From Juglans regia (taxonomy: Eukaryota; Streptophyta; Magnoliopsida; Fagales; Juglandaceae), in NCBI RefSeq assembly GCF_001411555.2, contig NC_049901.1, positions 35,598,838-35,662,837 on the forward strand: a stretch of 64,000 nucleotides of DNA, in the 5' to 3' direction. Position 1 is the stretch's first letter. Every line of letters begins with the position of its first letter. Of the stretch, positions 20,936 to 32,650 are shown piece by piece. The notes below the pieces were generated by a model. The model searched no databases. It was not told where the DNA came from and was given only the letters and a program-made list of their open reading frames with translations. Both the position numbers and the translations under genes were made by a program.

Positions 20936-21204
20936 ACCCCAAGGGGTTGGCCCAAGTGGTGAAGGCCTTTGTCTTGGGGTATCACTCCCTTCAAGGTCCA
21001 AGGTTCAACATCTCATGGGTGCAAACAATCTTTTGGGGCCACACCTCCTATTGAAAAATTTGATTTAACTAGTTCCGAGTTAGGAAACTTCCAAAGGTGC
21101 GGTGCACGGGACTGGAGTTTATTCTGTAGGGGTGGGTCCGAAGAGTCCTGCCTTGGAGAGGTTTCCCCAACATAAAAAAAAAATAATAATAATAATAATA
21201 ATAA
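20936..21204 (+). mobile_element. tRNA-derived SINE, copy 1
   Basis: It begins ACCCCAAGGGGTTGGCCCAAG with a Pol III A-box-like TGGCCCAAGTGG and a B-box-like GGTTCAACATC about 55 bp further on. It ends in an A-run followed by (AAT)n. It lies in the NF-YA leader intron. The spacing and sequence of the boxes are those of a tRNA-derived SINE; it has no cloverleaf and is not a tRNA gene. Confidence 0.75.
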
Positions 21205-21293
21205 TGCATCCACTAATATTGCATTTGAGGAGAATATGTTTTTGAATTAATTTTTGTTACTACAAATAAGACGGATAATTTGATTCTTTGCAC

Positions 21294-21637
21294 TACTCAT
21301 CTCATCTCATCTCATCTCATTTCTAAACATAATTCAAATATAAATATTTTCAAACTAATCATTACAATATTTTCAAATTAATCATTACAACTTTCTCAAA
21401 TTTTTAAACAAAAAATAAAAAACAATTCAACTTTTTCAAATCCCGAAACAAAAATAATATTATAAAATTATATTATAACAATATTTTAACTTTATAATAT
21501 TTTTTATTCAACTTTTTCTCTCTTTTCCCAAAACCCAAAAAATACTCAACTCAAAATATCTCACTACTATTCACAAACTATCTTACTACTGTTCACAAAA
21601 TTTTCATCTCATCTCACTCCCCAAATGAGCTTTAAAT
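21294..21637. mobile_element. MITE of the GTTTGGAT family, left end worn
   Basis: It opens with repeated CATCTCATCTCATCTC and carries the family core (ACAATATTTTCAAATTAATC, TTTTCAAATCCCGAAAC, AATAATATTATAAAATTATA). It ends TCACTCCCCAAATGAGC. Located in the NF-YA leader intron. Confidence 0.55.
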
Positions 21638-21709
21638 AATCACCTCAAGAAATGGAATTTTGTGTAATCCAACTAGTTTTTTTGTGTGGTATTTTCAAAT
21701 GTCTGAAAG

Positions 21710-22246
21710 TAGGGGTGTAAGGAGTTCGGTCTTAACCGAAAAGCCAATTGAATGGTCCGGACCAGACCGAATCCAGACCAGTCGGTCTCGGTCCCATAAA
21801 TTATGGATCGAGAAAATTTGGTCCAGTCCCAGGATCTATACATTTTGGACCCGACCGAACTCATATATATATTTTAAAAATATTTTTAATAATTTAATAT
21901 ATTATTTTTACATGGTAATTATATAAGTTAATGATAAATATAAAAAAAAAATTATATAAGTTAATGATGTAATTTTCATATAATTTATTATTATTGACCA
22001 TATAAAATATTTTTTTAATGAGTTAGTTATATAATACACATTAATAATTCACTTAATTTTAATTTAATAATTTTTTTATTAATTTATTTTGAAAAAGAAA
22101 AGAAGAAAAAAATAATAATTGGGCCGGACCGGACCGGACCGATAGCTACCGGTCCAGTCTGGTCTGTATGGATGTTCGGTCCGGGGAAAATGATGGACTG
22201 AAAATTTATGTCCATCACCCCCCAGACCGACCGATTTACACCTCTA
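21710..22246. mobile_element. hAT-type MITE (TAGGGGTGTAA ends), copy 1
   Basis: 537 bp with terminal repeats TAGGGGTGTAAG and TTTACACCTCTA. It is flanked by TCTGAAAG (21702-21709) and TCTAAAAG (22247-22254), an 8-bp target duplication with one mismatch, the length typical of hAT elements. The interior has inverted GGTCCGGACC-type blocks around an AT-rich centre and no transposase. Confidence 0.8.
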
Positions 22247-22994
22247 TCTAAAAGTATAAGTAAGCTTTATATCTAAAGTAGGCAAATTTCGTTAAAGTTT
22301 ATATGATAATTTTGCATAAGACTCAATCCAAAAATATTAATTATTAATTTTTCCATAATTGGATTTATTTGGAAAAAGTAATAGCATTTAAAAAGCAAAA
22401 GATCAAGTATAAATGATGAGCTAAATGGCTGGCGATGGCAAAGTTAGACCACAAGTTTCTTTTATTAGTTGAAGATTACAACTTTGGGTGTTTGAAGATT
22501 CTAATTTGTATCCTATTTCTTTTACTTGTAAAAAAATTTCTATCCTTGTTACAGCTTTCCATTAACAATGAATCATTTTAATTTAGTCAAGCAGAGTGGC
22601 TTTAGCTTACCATTGTAACTAGAAGGAAGGTGTTCTCTCTCAAAAGTTTGGGCACTGTTTTATCCATGCAAGAAAATAAAAAGTCATGCATTTACTTGGC
22701 GGCGAATATTAGCACATGTTTGAGCTTTTTAAAGTGTTGGGACAATCTTATAGTTTTTGGATTTTTTTCCAGTGATTCCAGACTGATACTCTGCATCTTT
22801 TGACATAATTAATACAACTACTCATCAATTTTCGTGTTCTTGTAGAGTAGCTGATGTTAAATGAGTGGAAAGGAACCTGCTTGCTGTTGAGGATCTTGTA
22901 GATTTTGCATCAAATTCAGAAGACAGATAACTTTGACCCTACACATATTCTAAAATTACCTAGAAAACAATTGAAGTGTAATTTTGTTCATTCA

Positions 22995-25304
22995 ATGACC
23001 CATTCTGCTGTCCCTTTCCCTTCGTGGTGGAATCCAGATGAACAGAAATTTCTGTCATCTTTATCCAAAAATGCAAGCATGAAAGCGGGCTCTACACCAC
23101 GACTTTGTCACGATGCAAAGCATTTAGGTCTCCAACTAGCAGACCAGGAATCGTCCACAATTCAGTTGACTGGTCAATCTCGCCATAAAGTGGATATTAT
23201 GGGAGGGAGCAATTGTCAAGATCAATGTGTTTCATCTGAATCTGGTATTTACTCTTTGTTGCATGAGTTTGTCAGAATGTTATGTTACATCATTTCTGTA
23301 TCCCTGTGTGGCACAGACTTTTACATCATTTCCAACCCTTAGGGGTTGGCTCAAGTGGTAAAGGTCTTGGGCTTGGGGGTATGCTCCCCCCAGGTCTAAG
23401 GTTCAAATCCTCTTGGATGCAAACAATCTCTAGAGGCCATCAGACTGGAGGATTTTTCATTTGAATTACCCGAGGTGCACTTGTGGGAAACTCCTTGTCA
23501 AGGGCTTGTGCACCCTTGGGATTAGTCGGGATGCTGTTCCTAGACACCCAATGCCAATTTGAAAAAAAAAAAAAATTATAGAACTTTTTTGATTGATGAA
23601 ATTTATTAAAAAAAAAAAGATATTGTAGAGAGTAGGAACTTGTTATAATGTCTTGAATACCCTCCCCCTCACTAAAGGCCAACCAAATCAAAGAATGTTG
23701 TATTAATTTAAGAGAGTTTGAATTTTTTGGGGGAATTTTTTATGCTTATAATGGATATGATGGGAACTATCCGAGCTGTGTGAACAGGTTAATCAATTTT
23801 CTCTTATTTCCTTTACTCTTGTTACTTTGTAGTAAGAAGTGTTCACTTTATCTGCCAAGAAGAAAAAGGTGTTTCATTTATCTGTAAACATGTAACCTAT
23901 GCTTGGTTGACAGATATGGTTCTATAGAAAATTTTGCTTAAAAACATTCATTTCTCATGTTATGGCTCATTCCTCCCACATGGTTTGGATTACATTGATA
24001 TTTATGTTTCACTTTTTAACTGGGGTCATGAAGTGGGGCCTTTTTTTTTTCGCTCAAGTATAGTGTTAAGCTAGTCTGACCTTTAATGAGTTGTCTATGC
24101 ATGTGTCTAGATGGAGATGGAAGTTGTGTCAAGCGCATTGTGGAAGGTCAAATGAAGCCGGTTTACTTGTTGAATAATCCAGATATCATAATCAATCCTT
24201 CACAAATCTCTCATCACCATTCAATGGTAGGTTGATCTTTTGAAATCCTGTTTGTTAGATATGCCTTTAAACTCATGTTTCTACTCTCATTTCAGGCTCG
24301 AGTTCCATATCCTTTTGCTGAGCCATGCTTTAGTGGATTATTGACTAATTATGGACAACAAACTATTGTAAGTTCCATCGAGTTCATCTTCGCTTCCCTA
24401 TGATCCGTAGATACTAATCTGCCACGTTGTTAGTTTCAGCTAGCAGAGAATAAAAATAGCATGAATCTGTATACTTTTATTCACCACCAATTTGTGTTCC
24501 ATTTCACAATTCTAATCTGAAGATGGAGCTCTAGCCACTTTACTTTAGTCTGATCTTTAACCATCTATTGGCCAGATTCAACCCCAGATGGTGGGGATAG
24601 CACCCGCACGAGTTCCACTGCCACTTGATCTCATGGACGATGGACCCATTTTTGTCAATCCAAAACAGTACCATGGAATCCTCAGAAGGAGACAATCACG
24701 TGCAAAGCTTGAGGCTCAAAACAAAGTTGTCAAAACTAGAAAGGTCTGTATGCCGGCAGTCATTTGAACCCTTATACTTCATTTGTTTCCTTCTGGAAAA
24801 TATATACCTTCCTTTTCATTTGAATCTCAATGGAAATAATTAGCAGAGAAACAAGTCACATACACTACTGTCTAATCCAACAAAAGTGGTAAAAAATATT
24901 TCAATTAAATGTAGGACTTTTTTTGACTGATCTGCATCCCTTTCAATTAAATGCAGCCTTATCTTCATGAGTCTCGGCATCGTCATGCGCTAAATAGGGT
25001 AAGGGGATCTGGTGGACGCTTTGTCAGCGTAAGAAAGCTCCAAAATCCTGATTCGTCCGCCACTAGCAACACTCACTGTTCCTCAGATTGTGTTGACTTG
25101 CATCCAAGTAAAAAAATGTCTGAGTTTCATAGTCATCAGTTTCAAGATGTTGCTTCCCTTACCACCTGCTCTGACATCAAGCATGTCTCCAACAGCAACA
25201 ATGGTAACGGTAGCTTTAGGAGGTTCTCTAGACCCATGCAGTGTAATTGCAATGGAGGCCTTGTGTCTGGAGGCACCCAGCACAGTGCTTCAGTCGTCCA
25301 GTGA
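22995..25304 (+). CDS. Nuclear transcription factor Y subunit A (NF-YA3/8-like)
   Basis: Sequence-specific subunit of the NF-Y trimer, which binds CCAAT boxes with an NF-YB/NF-YC dimer in the nucleus. Coding exons: 22995-23244, 24111-24226, 24296-24367, 24576-24743 and 24957-25304. All phases agree, giving 317 aa. The CBF-B/NF-YA core spans about 170-224: the A1 helix for NF-YB/C contact ([20 protein letters not shown]), a linker, and the A2 DNA-binding part ([20 protein letters not shown]). The two halves are split by intron 4 exactly between Lys202 and Pro203. The N-terminal part has a Gln/Ser-rich [17 protein letters not shown] stretch, as in the NF-YA3/8 branch. The start chosen is the first ATG in frame after stops. 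The leader has uORFs and the 3' UTR a miR169 site. Assignment to a numbered paralogue is uncertain. Confidence 0.93.
23334..23575 (+). mobile_element. tRNA-derived SINE, copy 2
   Basis: It begins AACCCTTAGGGGTTGGCTCAAG with A-box-like TGGCTCAAGTGG and B-box-like GGTTCAAATCC, and ends in a run of about 14 A. It lies in the first coding-region intron of NF-YA. It belongs to the same general family as the copy at 20936, but the 3' half is different, so it is another subfamily. Confidence 0.75.
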
Positions 25305-25345
25305 GACATGGGAAATAAACAAGATCGATGATCCGTATCATCGGT

Positions 25346-25366
25346 CAGGCAATTCATCCTTGGCTC
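25346..25366 (+). promoter_or_regulatory. miR169 target site in the NF-YA 3' UTR
   Basis: CAGGCAATTCATCCTTGGCTC pairs with the conserved plant miR169 sequence apart from the outermost bases and one internal position. It lies 42 nt after the NF-YA stop codon. miR169 regulation through the 3' UTR is the established control of most plant NF-YA genes, so this supports both the gene call and post-transcriptional control under drought or nutrient stress. Confidence 0.85.
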
Positions 25367-26709
25367 CGTCACTTTACTTTCTATGTTTCCTGCTTGTCTT
25401 CCGAAATGCGCTACATTTGCCACATCGTACTAAGATCTTTACTAATTTCGTTTGCATGGTGTCATGAAGGATATTGACATGGTTTTGTAAGAAGATTGTG
25501 CTTTTAACTCAACTTTGCTAATACATCACTTATGTTGTTGCTACCAATTCTGTGCACGAATAGGATATTATCAAAAAGAGAATTTGAAGTTTCTGAATAT
25601 GCTTAATTTCTGGATTCTGTTAGGCCCTCCCTAAAATTAAACTTGGCTCAAGTTGTTTTTTCAGGGTTCAAGACAGTTTTCCAACCAATCTGGTGCCTAT
25701 CATCTTTGGTACGAGTGGTAATGACTTGTACGGAATTGGACCCAATCCGTGTCCCAATAACCGTGTCAATTACTATTCATTTTAGATTATGTGCGGATGC
25801 TGAGGTGATCATATATGATTCATGAATAGTAATATTTTGTGAATCTTATTAAAATGTATTTAAATGTATGATGTAAGTTGAGATTAGTTTAAATTTTTTA
25901 TGGAAAATTAAAAAAGTGGTGAGTCTCATCAATGATTGGTTTGAGATGTGTCGAGTTGATTTTAACAACTAAATACTCCCCTAGCGTGTGTTTGGATATA
26001 GAAGTAAGATGAGATAGTTTTAACTTTTTATGGAGATTTTATAAAGTAGCGAGTCTTACTAATTATTGGAAAGTGTTTTTAATGATTAAGTAATAGTTAT
26101 GAATATATTTTCCATTAACTAATATCAATTATTAAATTAAAATACGTTTTACACCTTTCAATATATTGCTATGAATGAAGTCTATTCTTAAGTTATCTAT
26201 TTAATTATATAAAAGTCAAATTTTCAATTGCGGACTTGGTATTCATATCATAAAATTCGGGAATGAAATTGTGCAAAGAGAGACTTGCACTAAGTGAAAA
26301 GAGAAAGTGACCTGGAAACAGTTGGCATCGACAAGCACGAAAAGAGATATGGAAAGCCAAGCAATGAGTCCAAAGGGAGACACAAACAACACCCATTCCC
26401 ACATCTCGTGTCTCTTTCGGTGCCCAAGCCCATCCATCGAATTTACGATCATGGGCAATTTTATTTTATAATCTTACATATTTAAGAAGTTTCATTAAAT
26501 AATAAAAAAAATAGAAATGGCTTATTAAAAGACATAATCCTTTCATGATAAGGAATTTAAGCAGACTCCCAATCAGTTCAACTCTCAAACATCAACTCTC
26601 AAGCATAATTCAATATGGTGTAGCATAGTAGAAGCGTATGACTTCAGTTCCATGAGAGCGTTAATTGAACAGAAGTAGCGGTAGAAGAAGAAGAAGAAGA
26701 AGAAAATAT
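25367..26709. other. NF-YA 3' flank and intergenic DNA
   Basis: A short MITE-like scrap starts at about 25987 (GTGTGTTTGGATATAGAAG). A (GAA)n tract lies at about 26684-26703. No ORF with recognisable motifs. Confidence 0.4.
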
Positions 26710-26924
26710 ATGAATGGTCCCGACCGCTTTGAACGTTTCGTTGTCCCTCAAGGTACCAAAAAGTATTTCTCTACAAAGATTTATCTCTAAACCCCTCTCT
26801 TTCTAACCCTCATTTTCTTAGTTTCTTTTAAGTTTTAATTTTCAGGGTGTCGTACGAGAGGGACACCAAGATAATCAATGATGCGTTGTTCACCGCCGGG
26901 TACAAGCTTCCTCACCCCCTTTAG
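26710..26924 (+). pseudogene. Truncated RPB11 (RNA polymerase II subunit) relic with intron
   Basis: ATG 26710 encodes MNGPDRFERFVVPQGTKK across exon 1 (26710-26762) and an 83-bp GT-AG intron. Exon 2 (from 26846) continues VSYERDTKIINDA, then jumps straight to LFTAGYKLPHPL and a TAG at 26922-26924. Tyr-Lys-Ile-Ile-Val-Arg-Ile codons follow the stop in frame. The family's central segment, about 25 residues with the HTIGN signature, is missing and the protein would stop far short of its normal size of about 115 aa. Because the intron is kept, it arose by DNA duplication, not retroposition. Confidence 0.8.
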
Positions 26925-28919
26925 TATAAAATCATTGTTAGGATTAATGATTTTCTCTGCACTCTTCCTTTGTTATTAAAAAAAATCTTTATGAAATTAA
27001 CAGAATCATATGACTCTGACGTGACATTCTACCCATAAAAGTAGATTATTGTTGGCAATAATTAAAATAAAAAATAGAATCTTGTAGTGTTATGTTTATA
27101 AATCGGTAATCCTTTTAAAAGCAATATTTCATTATGAACTATTGTAACTTTTAAGTTTCATTTCTTTTCTTAAATATAAATATATAAACTTATTCAAGAT
27201 TCCATCCAAAGACATCATTTCAACTTTTATATTATTTTGTCAAATTCAACCGCCCAATAAAGTGTTTGAATTTTCTCTACTATAAAATCATGTCTATCTC
27301 TAGATCTCTCTCTCATATACAACATATACAACAATCCGCACATTGCGCGGGTTATAGGCTCATTCTATTATTAAGTTTGTATGTAAAGCACATTATTCAC
27401 ATTACTTAAATAATAAGATTTGATTTATAAGATTCAAATTTTAAAATTTATCTTTCAAATCAAATTTTGTCATGTAAGTACTTTATTAGATATGCTCTAC
27501 ACATCGGCTTGAGAATAAAATTTTTCTTTATAAAAAACTACATTGCATAGAATTATTTTTCACATTTTATTTTTGTAAAAAAATAATATAGGACCATATC
27601 TGGCTACCAAGAGGTGGCGGCTACCACTTCTCACCCCACCAAGAGTGGATGTGGCCACCCTGATGCCATACTACCCCACACGTGGCCGACTGTTACCCTA
27701 AAATGGGGTGATCGGCCACCCATTGGCCACCTTGATGCCATACACCCCATATAATTGGAGATGAATACACTCTTCTTGAGTAATACTACTCATCATTTCA
27801 ATTATCATCATTTTCTTATCATCCTATTATGTAATGATGAGAAAATAAATGATAAATAGATTTTTTCTTCTTTGTAATAGTATAAATTGTAGAGGTAAAT
27901 ATGACATCAAATAAAAGTTTAAATATTAAAATTATAAATAGAAAAACCTTAAGAATTTCATATAAAATAATCGTATTAGAAGAAAAATAAAAAGAAAAAC
28001 TGAGAATTTTCGAAAACCAAAATTTTGAAATCAAACCCAATCCCCTCACGGATCACCCCTTGGATGGCTGTTCAGAGCCACTTCTCGTGGGTGGCCTCCT
28101 TTTAAGTTTTGTTTTTTTTCTTTTAAAAATTTTATGATGTATTCATTTTCTAGTATTTTGATTTTTAAAGAATTTATCATATTTTTTTTTTGTTTGAGTT
28201 TATAATCTTAAGTAGTTTAATTTTTCCAAAATTTATGTTTTTTTTTTTTTTTTCATTCTTAGCTTATAAGTTTAACTTTTTACTTTTGTGTTTTTATTTT
28301 ATAATTTCCAGTCCATTTTTTTAAAATTTTTAGTATTTTGATTTATTTTTTATATTTTATTACTTTCATTTTTTTGGTATTTTTATTGATGTTGTATGCT
28401 AGAAAAAGTCGATTTGCAAACCTACATTTTAACACATCTAACACAAATGAGAGTCACCTCAATAACTTTCGTTAATGAAATAACAAATTTGGAGGAATGG
28501 GTCACATTTGAGCATAGCTAAAATAAATTTAGACTATAATATCATTTAATCAATAATCACATAGAGTAATCGTTTTTAGATGTTTTAAAAGATTGAATTA
28601 TTTTAATTAACAAAAATTCTATATACAGTTACTTTTGTATACTTTTTACGTATTTTATTAATGTGATTGATTGCATTACACAAATAAATGATTTGACTAA
28701 TCACATCAATAAAATGCATACAGAATACGAAAAATTAATTCACGATCAAGAAGTAGATATGAAAAAGATGTTGGCCATATAGGCGTGAACATACCTATAC
28801 ATTAGGCCAGCAATATTTGGCACAACTTGTATACTCAGAACTCGACACTAATTGATAAGGAATTAATTAACTCATATTTAGTAGATTATATATAAATATT
28901 TTTTAAAAAGTAATTATAT

Positions 28920-28970
<51 letters not shown>

Positions 28971-29774
28971 TTGGATGAACCTACGGAGGAGAGGAGTGCA
29001 AGGTTGTACATTTTTGTATTTAAAAAAAAAAAACCAATTTTTATTATCTCGAATTATCTTATGTCACATAATATTCTTATTATTATGTTGCATGATTAAA
29101 GTTTGTAAAGGTGGTTGTCCATTTCATATTAAGTGAGGAGCATTTTAAGAAAAGGTTTGAAAAACAATTTGATTCAAGTCAAATTCAAAATGAATTGGTA
29201 AGAATACCGATTTTAGTGAATATTTTGAATCGTTCACTGAACTATTTCAATTGACCAATTCAAACTAATTCTAATCGATTTTAGACTAATTTGAATCGAA
29301 TTAAAACTGTACTTATTTTTAAGTTGTCTAATAATTTGGCTTTTACTTTTAATTTTTTGTACAAAAATATGATAGAATTAAATATATATTAACTTTTTTT
29401 TATCATTGTACTCGATGAGAATTGCAAAAAAAATCGAAAGATAAAACATGTAATTCTTTACTATTTTTTAGTTGAACAAAAAATTAAGGAGATGAATGAG
29501 TATTTTATATTAAATTTATGGTCGTGCATAAAATACTCTATTTGTCATGTGTTTATAACTTAGTAGTATTTATATTTTTCATATAGAAGGCAAAAAAAAA
29601 AACGTCGACTATTGAGTTTAAATACATAAACTACATATTTATTGAAACTATTTAGATTCATATAATATTTTTATTGAAACTAGTCAATAAATTTATATTT
29701 TATACTCTTTTATACATGATATAAAAGGTATGAATTGCATTAAATATGATTTTTAATACTTTTTATCAACATTG
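26925..29774. other. AT-rich intergenic DNA
   Basis: Nothing coding recognised. Around 27610-27750 a GC-richer patch repeats variants of GGCCACCTTGATGCCATAC. A related GGATCACCCCTTGGATGGC patch lies at about 28050. Both are probably pieces of an old repeat. Confidence 0.4.
28921..28970. repeat. Compound (AT)12(GT)13 microsatellite
   Basis: 24 bp of AT followed directly by 26 bp of GT. Confidence 0.95.
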
Positions 29775-29878
29775 AAATATCCGATTCAACTGTACATATT
29801 AGCTTCCTCCTGCTTTCTCCCCATGAAAACGAAGAGGTGTATGGACAGTATGGTGAGTTTTGGCCAGTAAAGAAGTAA

Positions 29879-30846
29879 TGGAGGGAATCGAAGAACTGTG
29901 GAGCCACTTAAAACTTACAGAAGAGGAAGATACATCAATTGAAATATGAGAGGAAGTAATGGAGGATAGTTGGAGGAAAGGAGAACGAAGTCAAGCGTGC
30001 ATGGATCATCAGATAGCAAAGACAATTATAGAGTCTACCATGGGGAAAATATGGCGCCTGAGTAAACCAGCGAAGTTCCAGGAAGTTGGATCGAACATTT
30101 TTACCATCAGTTTTGCTACGCATGCAGATAAACAAAGAATTGAGGAAGGCAGGCCCTGGTTTTTTGACAATAGTCTTATAGTCATGAAGCCTTTTGATGG
30201 TATAACACAACAGAGGAAAATGAATTTCAATCATGCATCTATGTGGATACAAATGTAATACCTTCCGTTGGCTTGTATGAATAAAGTCTGTGGAGAGAAG
30301 ATTGGGAACTCGATCGGTCAGGTGGAGGAAGTGGACGGGGATGAAGATGGAGTGAGGTGGGGCATTTTTCTCAGTGTGAAAGTTTTGATTGACCTCATCA
30401 AACTGATAACAAGAGGAAGATCGATTACAGTAAATGGGTAGAAGATCTGGGTTCCACAAAAGTATGAGAAATTACTAAAAGTATGTTTTCAATGTGGTCA
30501 AATCGTTCATGAAAGGAAGGCTTGCAAGACAACGGAAAACAAAAATTCCTTATCGAACCAGTTCCGGCCATGGTTGAGAGCAATGGTCTCAAGAAGAAGG
30601 AGATCTCCAACCGATAACTTTTGGAGGAGTTCCACTTTCGGTGACCAGAATCTCGCCAGAAGAAGGCAGACGAAGGTTGCAGATTTGGAAACAGTAGAGA
30701 ATCATGGAGAAAATGGAGATTTAGGCGAGAATTCTGGTGGATATGAAATGAATATGGAAAGTAGCGGATTGAAAGGGAAGAGGTTGAAATTACGAATAAC
30801 AGCAAAGGAAATGGAAGATTTGGTTCAAATTTTTGTCAAAATGTAG
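29879..30846 (+). pseudogene. LINE ORF1 relic (DUF4283 and CCHC knuckle)
   Basis: The DUF4283 body is seen in KIWRLSKPAKFQEVG and GRPWFFDNSLIVMKPF. The zinc knuckle CFQCGQIVHERKAC (C-X2-C-X4-H-X4-C) is at about 30484-30525. Stops interrupt the frame at about 29948 and 30256 and just before the knuckle. RNA-binding chaperone role by family; not functional here. Confidence 0.8.
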
Positions 30847-31380
30847 ATGTGGTGGATCTTGAGACATCAAAGGGTATTAATGAAGATACAGGGGAGGGCC
30901 CATCTGGTACATGGAAGATCTGTTCGAGCTTCACCCCTGCTGGGCTAGTGTTGGTAGAAGCACAAGTATCAAATCCAGTCCACCTAGTTCAGCAGTTTGT
31001 TCCTCTGGTGTTTCAAGACCCAGGAAGAAAAGATCAACAGAATTCCAAAGTGGTAGATGGTGAGGTAAGGGATGAGAAGTAGGGATCAGAGAAGCGGCAA
31101 GTGAAGAAGAGAGACAACATAAAAGGAAATTGGAAGGGGAGGGCCCGTGCTTCAAGTACGAATTTTGGGATCTCTACTCATAATTCATGTAAAAAAAAAA
31201 ACATCGAGTAGATGAGGAATTTTTGCTTTCTCAGTTAGAAGTGGTTAAAAGAAACAGAGTGGAAGACGAAGTTTTTGAAGATGTTGAGCTGGGTCTCTAA
31301 CTTCAATCCCCCCAGGAGGTGGAAAAACTGAGATGGTTTATACAAGAATTTCATCGGTGGAGGCTGGACCTGCCTAGAGC

Positions 31381-32650
31381 TATGAAAATTATTAGTTGGG
31401 ATTCTCGTGGGTTTGGGAACCCACAGAGAACTCATGCTCTTCATGACCTAGTCAGGAAGGAAGCTCCCAAAATTCTCTTCTTACAAGAAACAAAATTGTA
31501 TGGAGGAAAAGTAGAAAAGATGAAATTTACTCTGGGTTTTGAAGGTTGTATGGCAATAGACAGTGTAGGGAGAAGTGGTGGGCTGGCATTATTTTGGAAA
31601 AGGATGTTCGGTTGACTGCGACAGATTTCTATAAGTATGACATAAATGCCTGTGTTAAAGAAGAAAGGGATGAGAGAAATGAATGGCAGCTTATGAGAAT
31701 TTATGGGAATCCAGATTCATCTAGGGGTGTCAAATCGTGTTAACGGGTCGTGATCGTGTCATGTCAAAATATGTATATTATACTATATAGGTCAACCCTA
31801 ACCCGACCCATTAAGCTTATCGTATCAAAATCTCAAATCCTAACACGACCCAATAACATAACGGGTCGTGTCGTGTCAACCCGTTTTGACCAATTTATGT
31901 AAATGGATTGAAACAAACCCAAAATTAACCTCTTTAATCTAGTTAAGTTTAGCATAATTTTATATAAATGTTAAAATCACAATATCTATAAAAAATATAA
32001 AACTAACTGCAAGTCCAAAATTACAATCTAAACAATAAAAATATCGAAATTAAAATTTCAACAATTTTATTTTTTAGGTATAAGAGTATAATTATAATTT
32101 TAACTTTCTTAACGGGTCATAACGGGTTATAACGGGTCATAACAGGTTGACCCGTTATCAACTCGTTAAGCTATCGTGTCTTAACGGGTCAATCCGTTTT
32201 GACCCGAACCCGTTAAGGGTAAACCCTAACTCGCTTTTATCGTGTCGTATTCGTGTTGAGTTAATGGATCGTGTCACATATTGACACCCCTAGATTCATC
32301 CCATAGGCTTGAGACTTGGAATCTAATTCGCTCTTTTAAGGTTTCCAGACATCAAGCCTAGCTAGTGTTTGGTGACTTTAATGAGATCTTGAGCAATGAG
32401 GAAAAAATGGGGGGGAAAATGAGGCCTGAGAAGCAGATTTCTGATTTTTGAACTTTGTTGGATGACTGTGAAGTGTATGATATGGGTTTTTCTGGATCTT
32501 ATAAGTTCACTTGGTGTAATGGAAAGGGAACTCACCATAGTATAAGTGAGAGGTTAGATAGATTTGTGGTAAATTTGGAATGGAATGCTCTTTTTCCACA
32601 TGCAAATGTCACCCATGGTATTGCAGCACACTCAGACCACCTTCCAATTA
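31381..32650 (+). pseudogene. LINE apurinic-type endonuclease, split by a hAT MITE
   Basis: The start is MKIISWDSRGFGNPQRTHAL with the LFLQETKL Glu motif. The 3' part has LVFGDFNEIL, YKFTWCN and AHSDHLPI, the conserved Asp/Asn and Ser-Asp-His sites of the exonuclease-endonuclease-phosphatase fold. The 571-bp MITE lies between NPDSS and HRLETWN. In-frame stops also occur (for example before LVFGDFN). Confidence 0.85.
31722..32292. mobile_element. hAT-type MITE (TAGGGGTGTCAA ends), copy 2
   Basis: 571 bp. Terminal inverted repeats TAGGGGTGTCAA and TTGACACCCCTA are perfect over 12 bp. The 8-bp target duplication GATTCATC is perfect (31714-31721 and 32293-32300). The interior repeats AACGGGTCATAACGGGTTAT-type motifs and has no transposase. 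Removing it with one duplication joins the LINE endonuclease frame across NPDSS/HRLETW. Confidence 0.95.

Larger units (their letters stand above)
19564..22864 (+). promoter_or_regulatory. uORF 2 in the NF-YA leader, spanning the leader intron
   Basis: ATG at 19564 (MSKFIPAALFLASSS start). With the proposed splice 19628/22846 it closes after 27 codons at TGA 22862-22864. If the intron is retained it runs on to 19863 (100 codons). So splicing would switch the length of the peptide. Two further tiny uORFs begin at 22854 and 22861, before the main start. Confidence 0.45.

Noticed and set aside
20936..21204. A tRNA gene, from the A-box and B-box matches
   Set aside because: No cloverleaf, acceptor stem or terminator; it has an A/AAT tail. 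It is a tRNA-derived SINE. The same applies to 23334-23575.
26294..26485. Overlapping ORFs upstream of the RPB11 relic
   Set aside because: Neither strand shows a domain or exon structure, and the lengths are what AT-rich intergenic DNA gives by chance.
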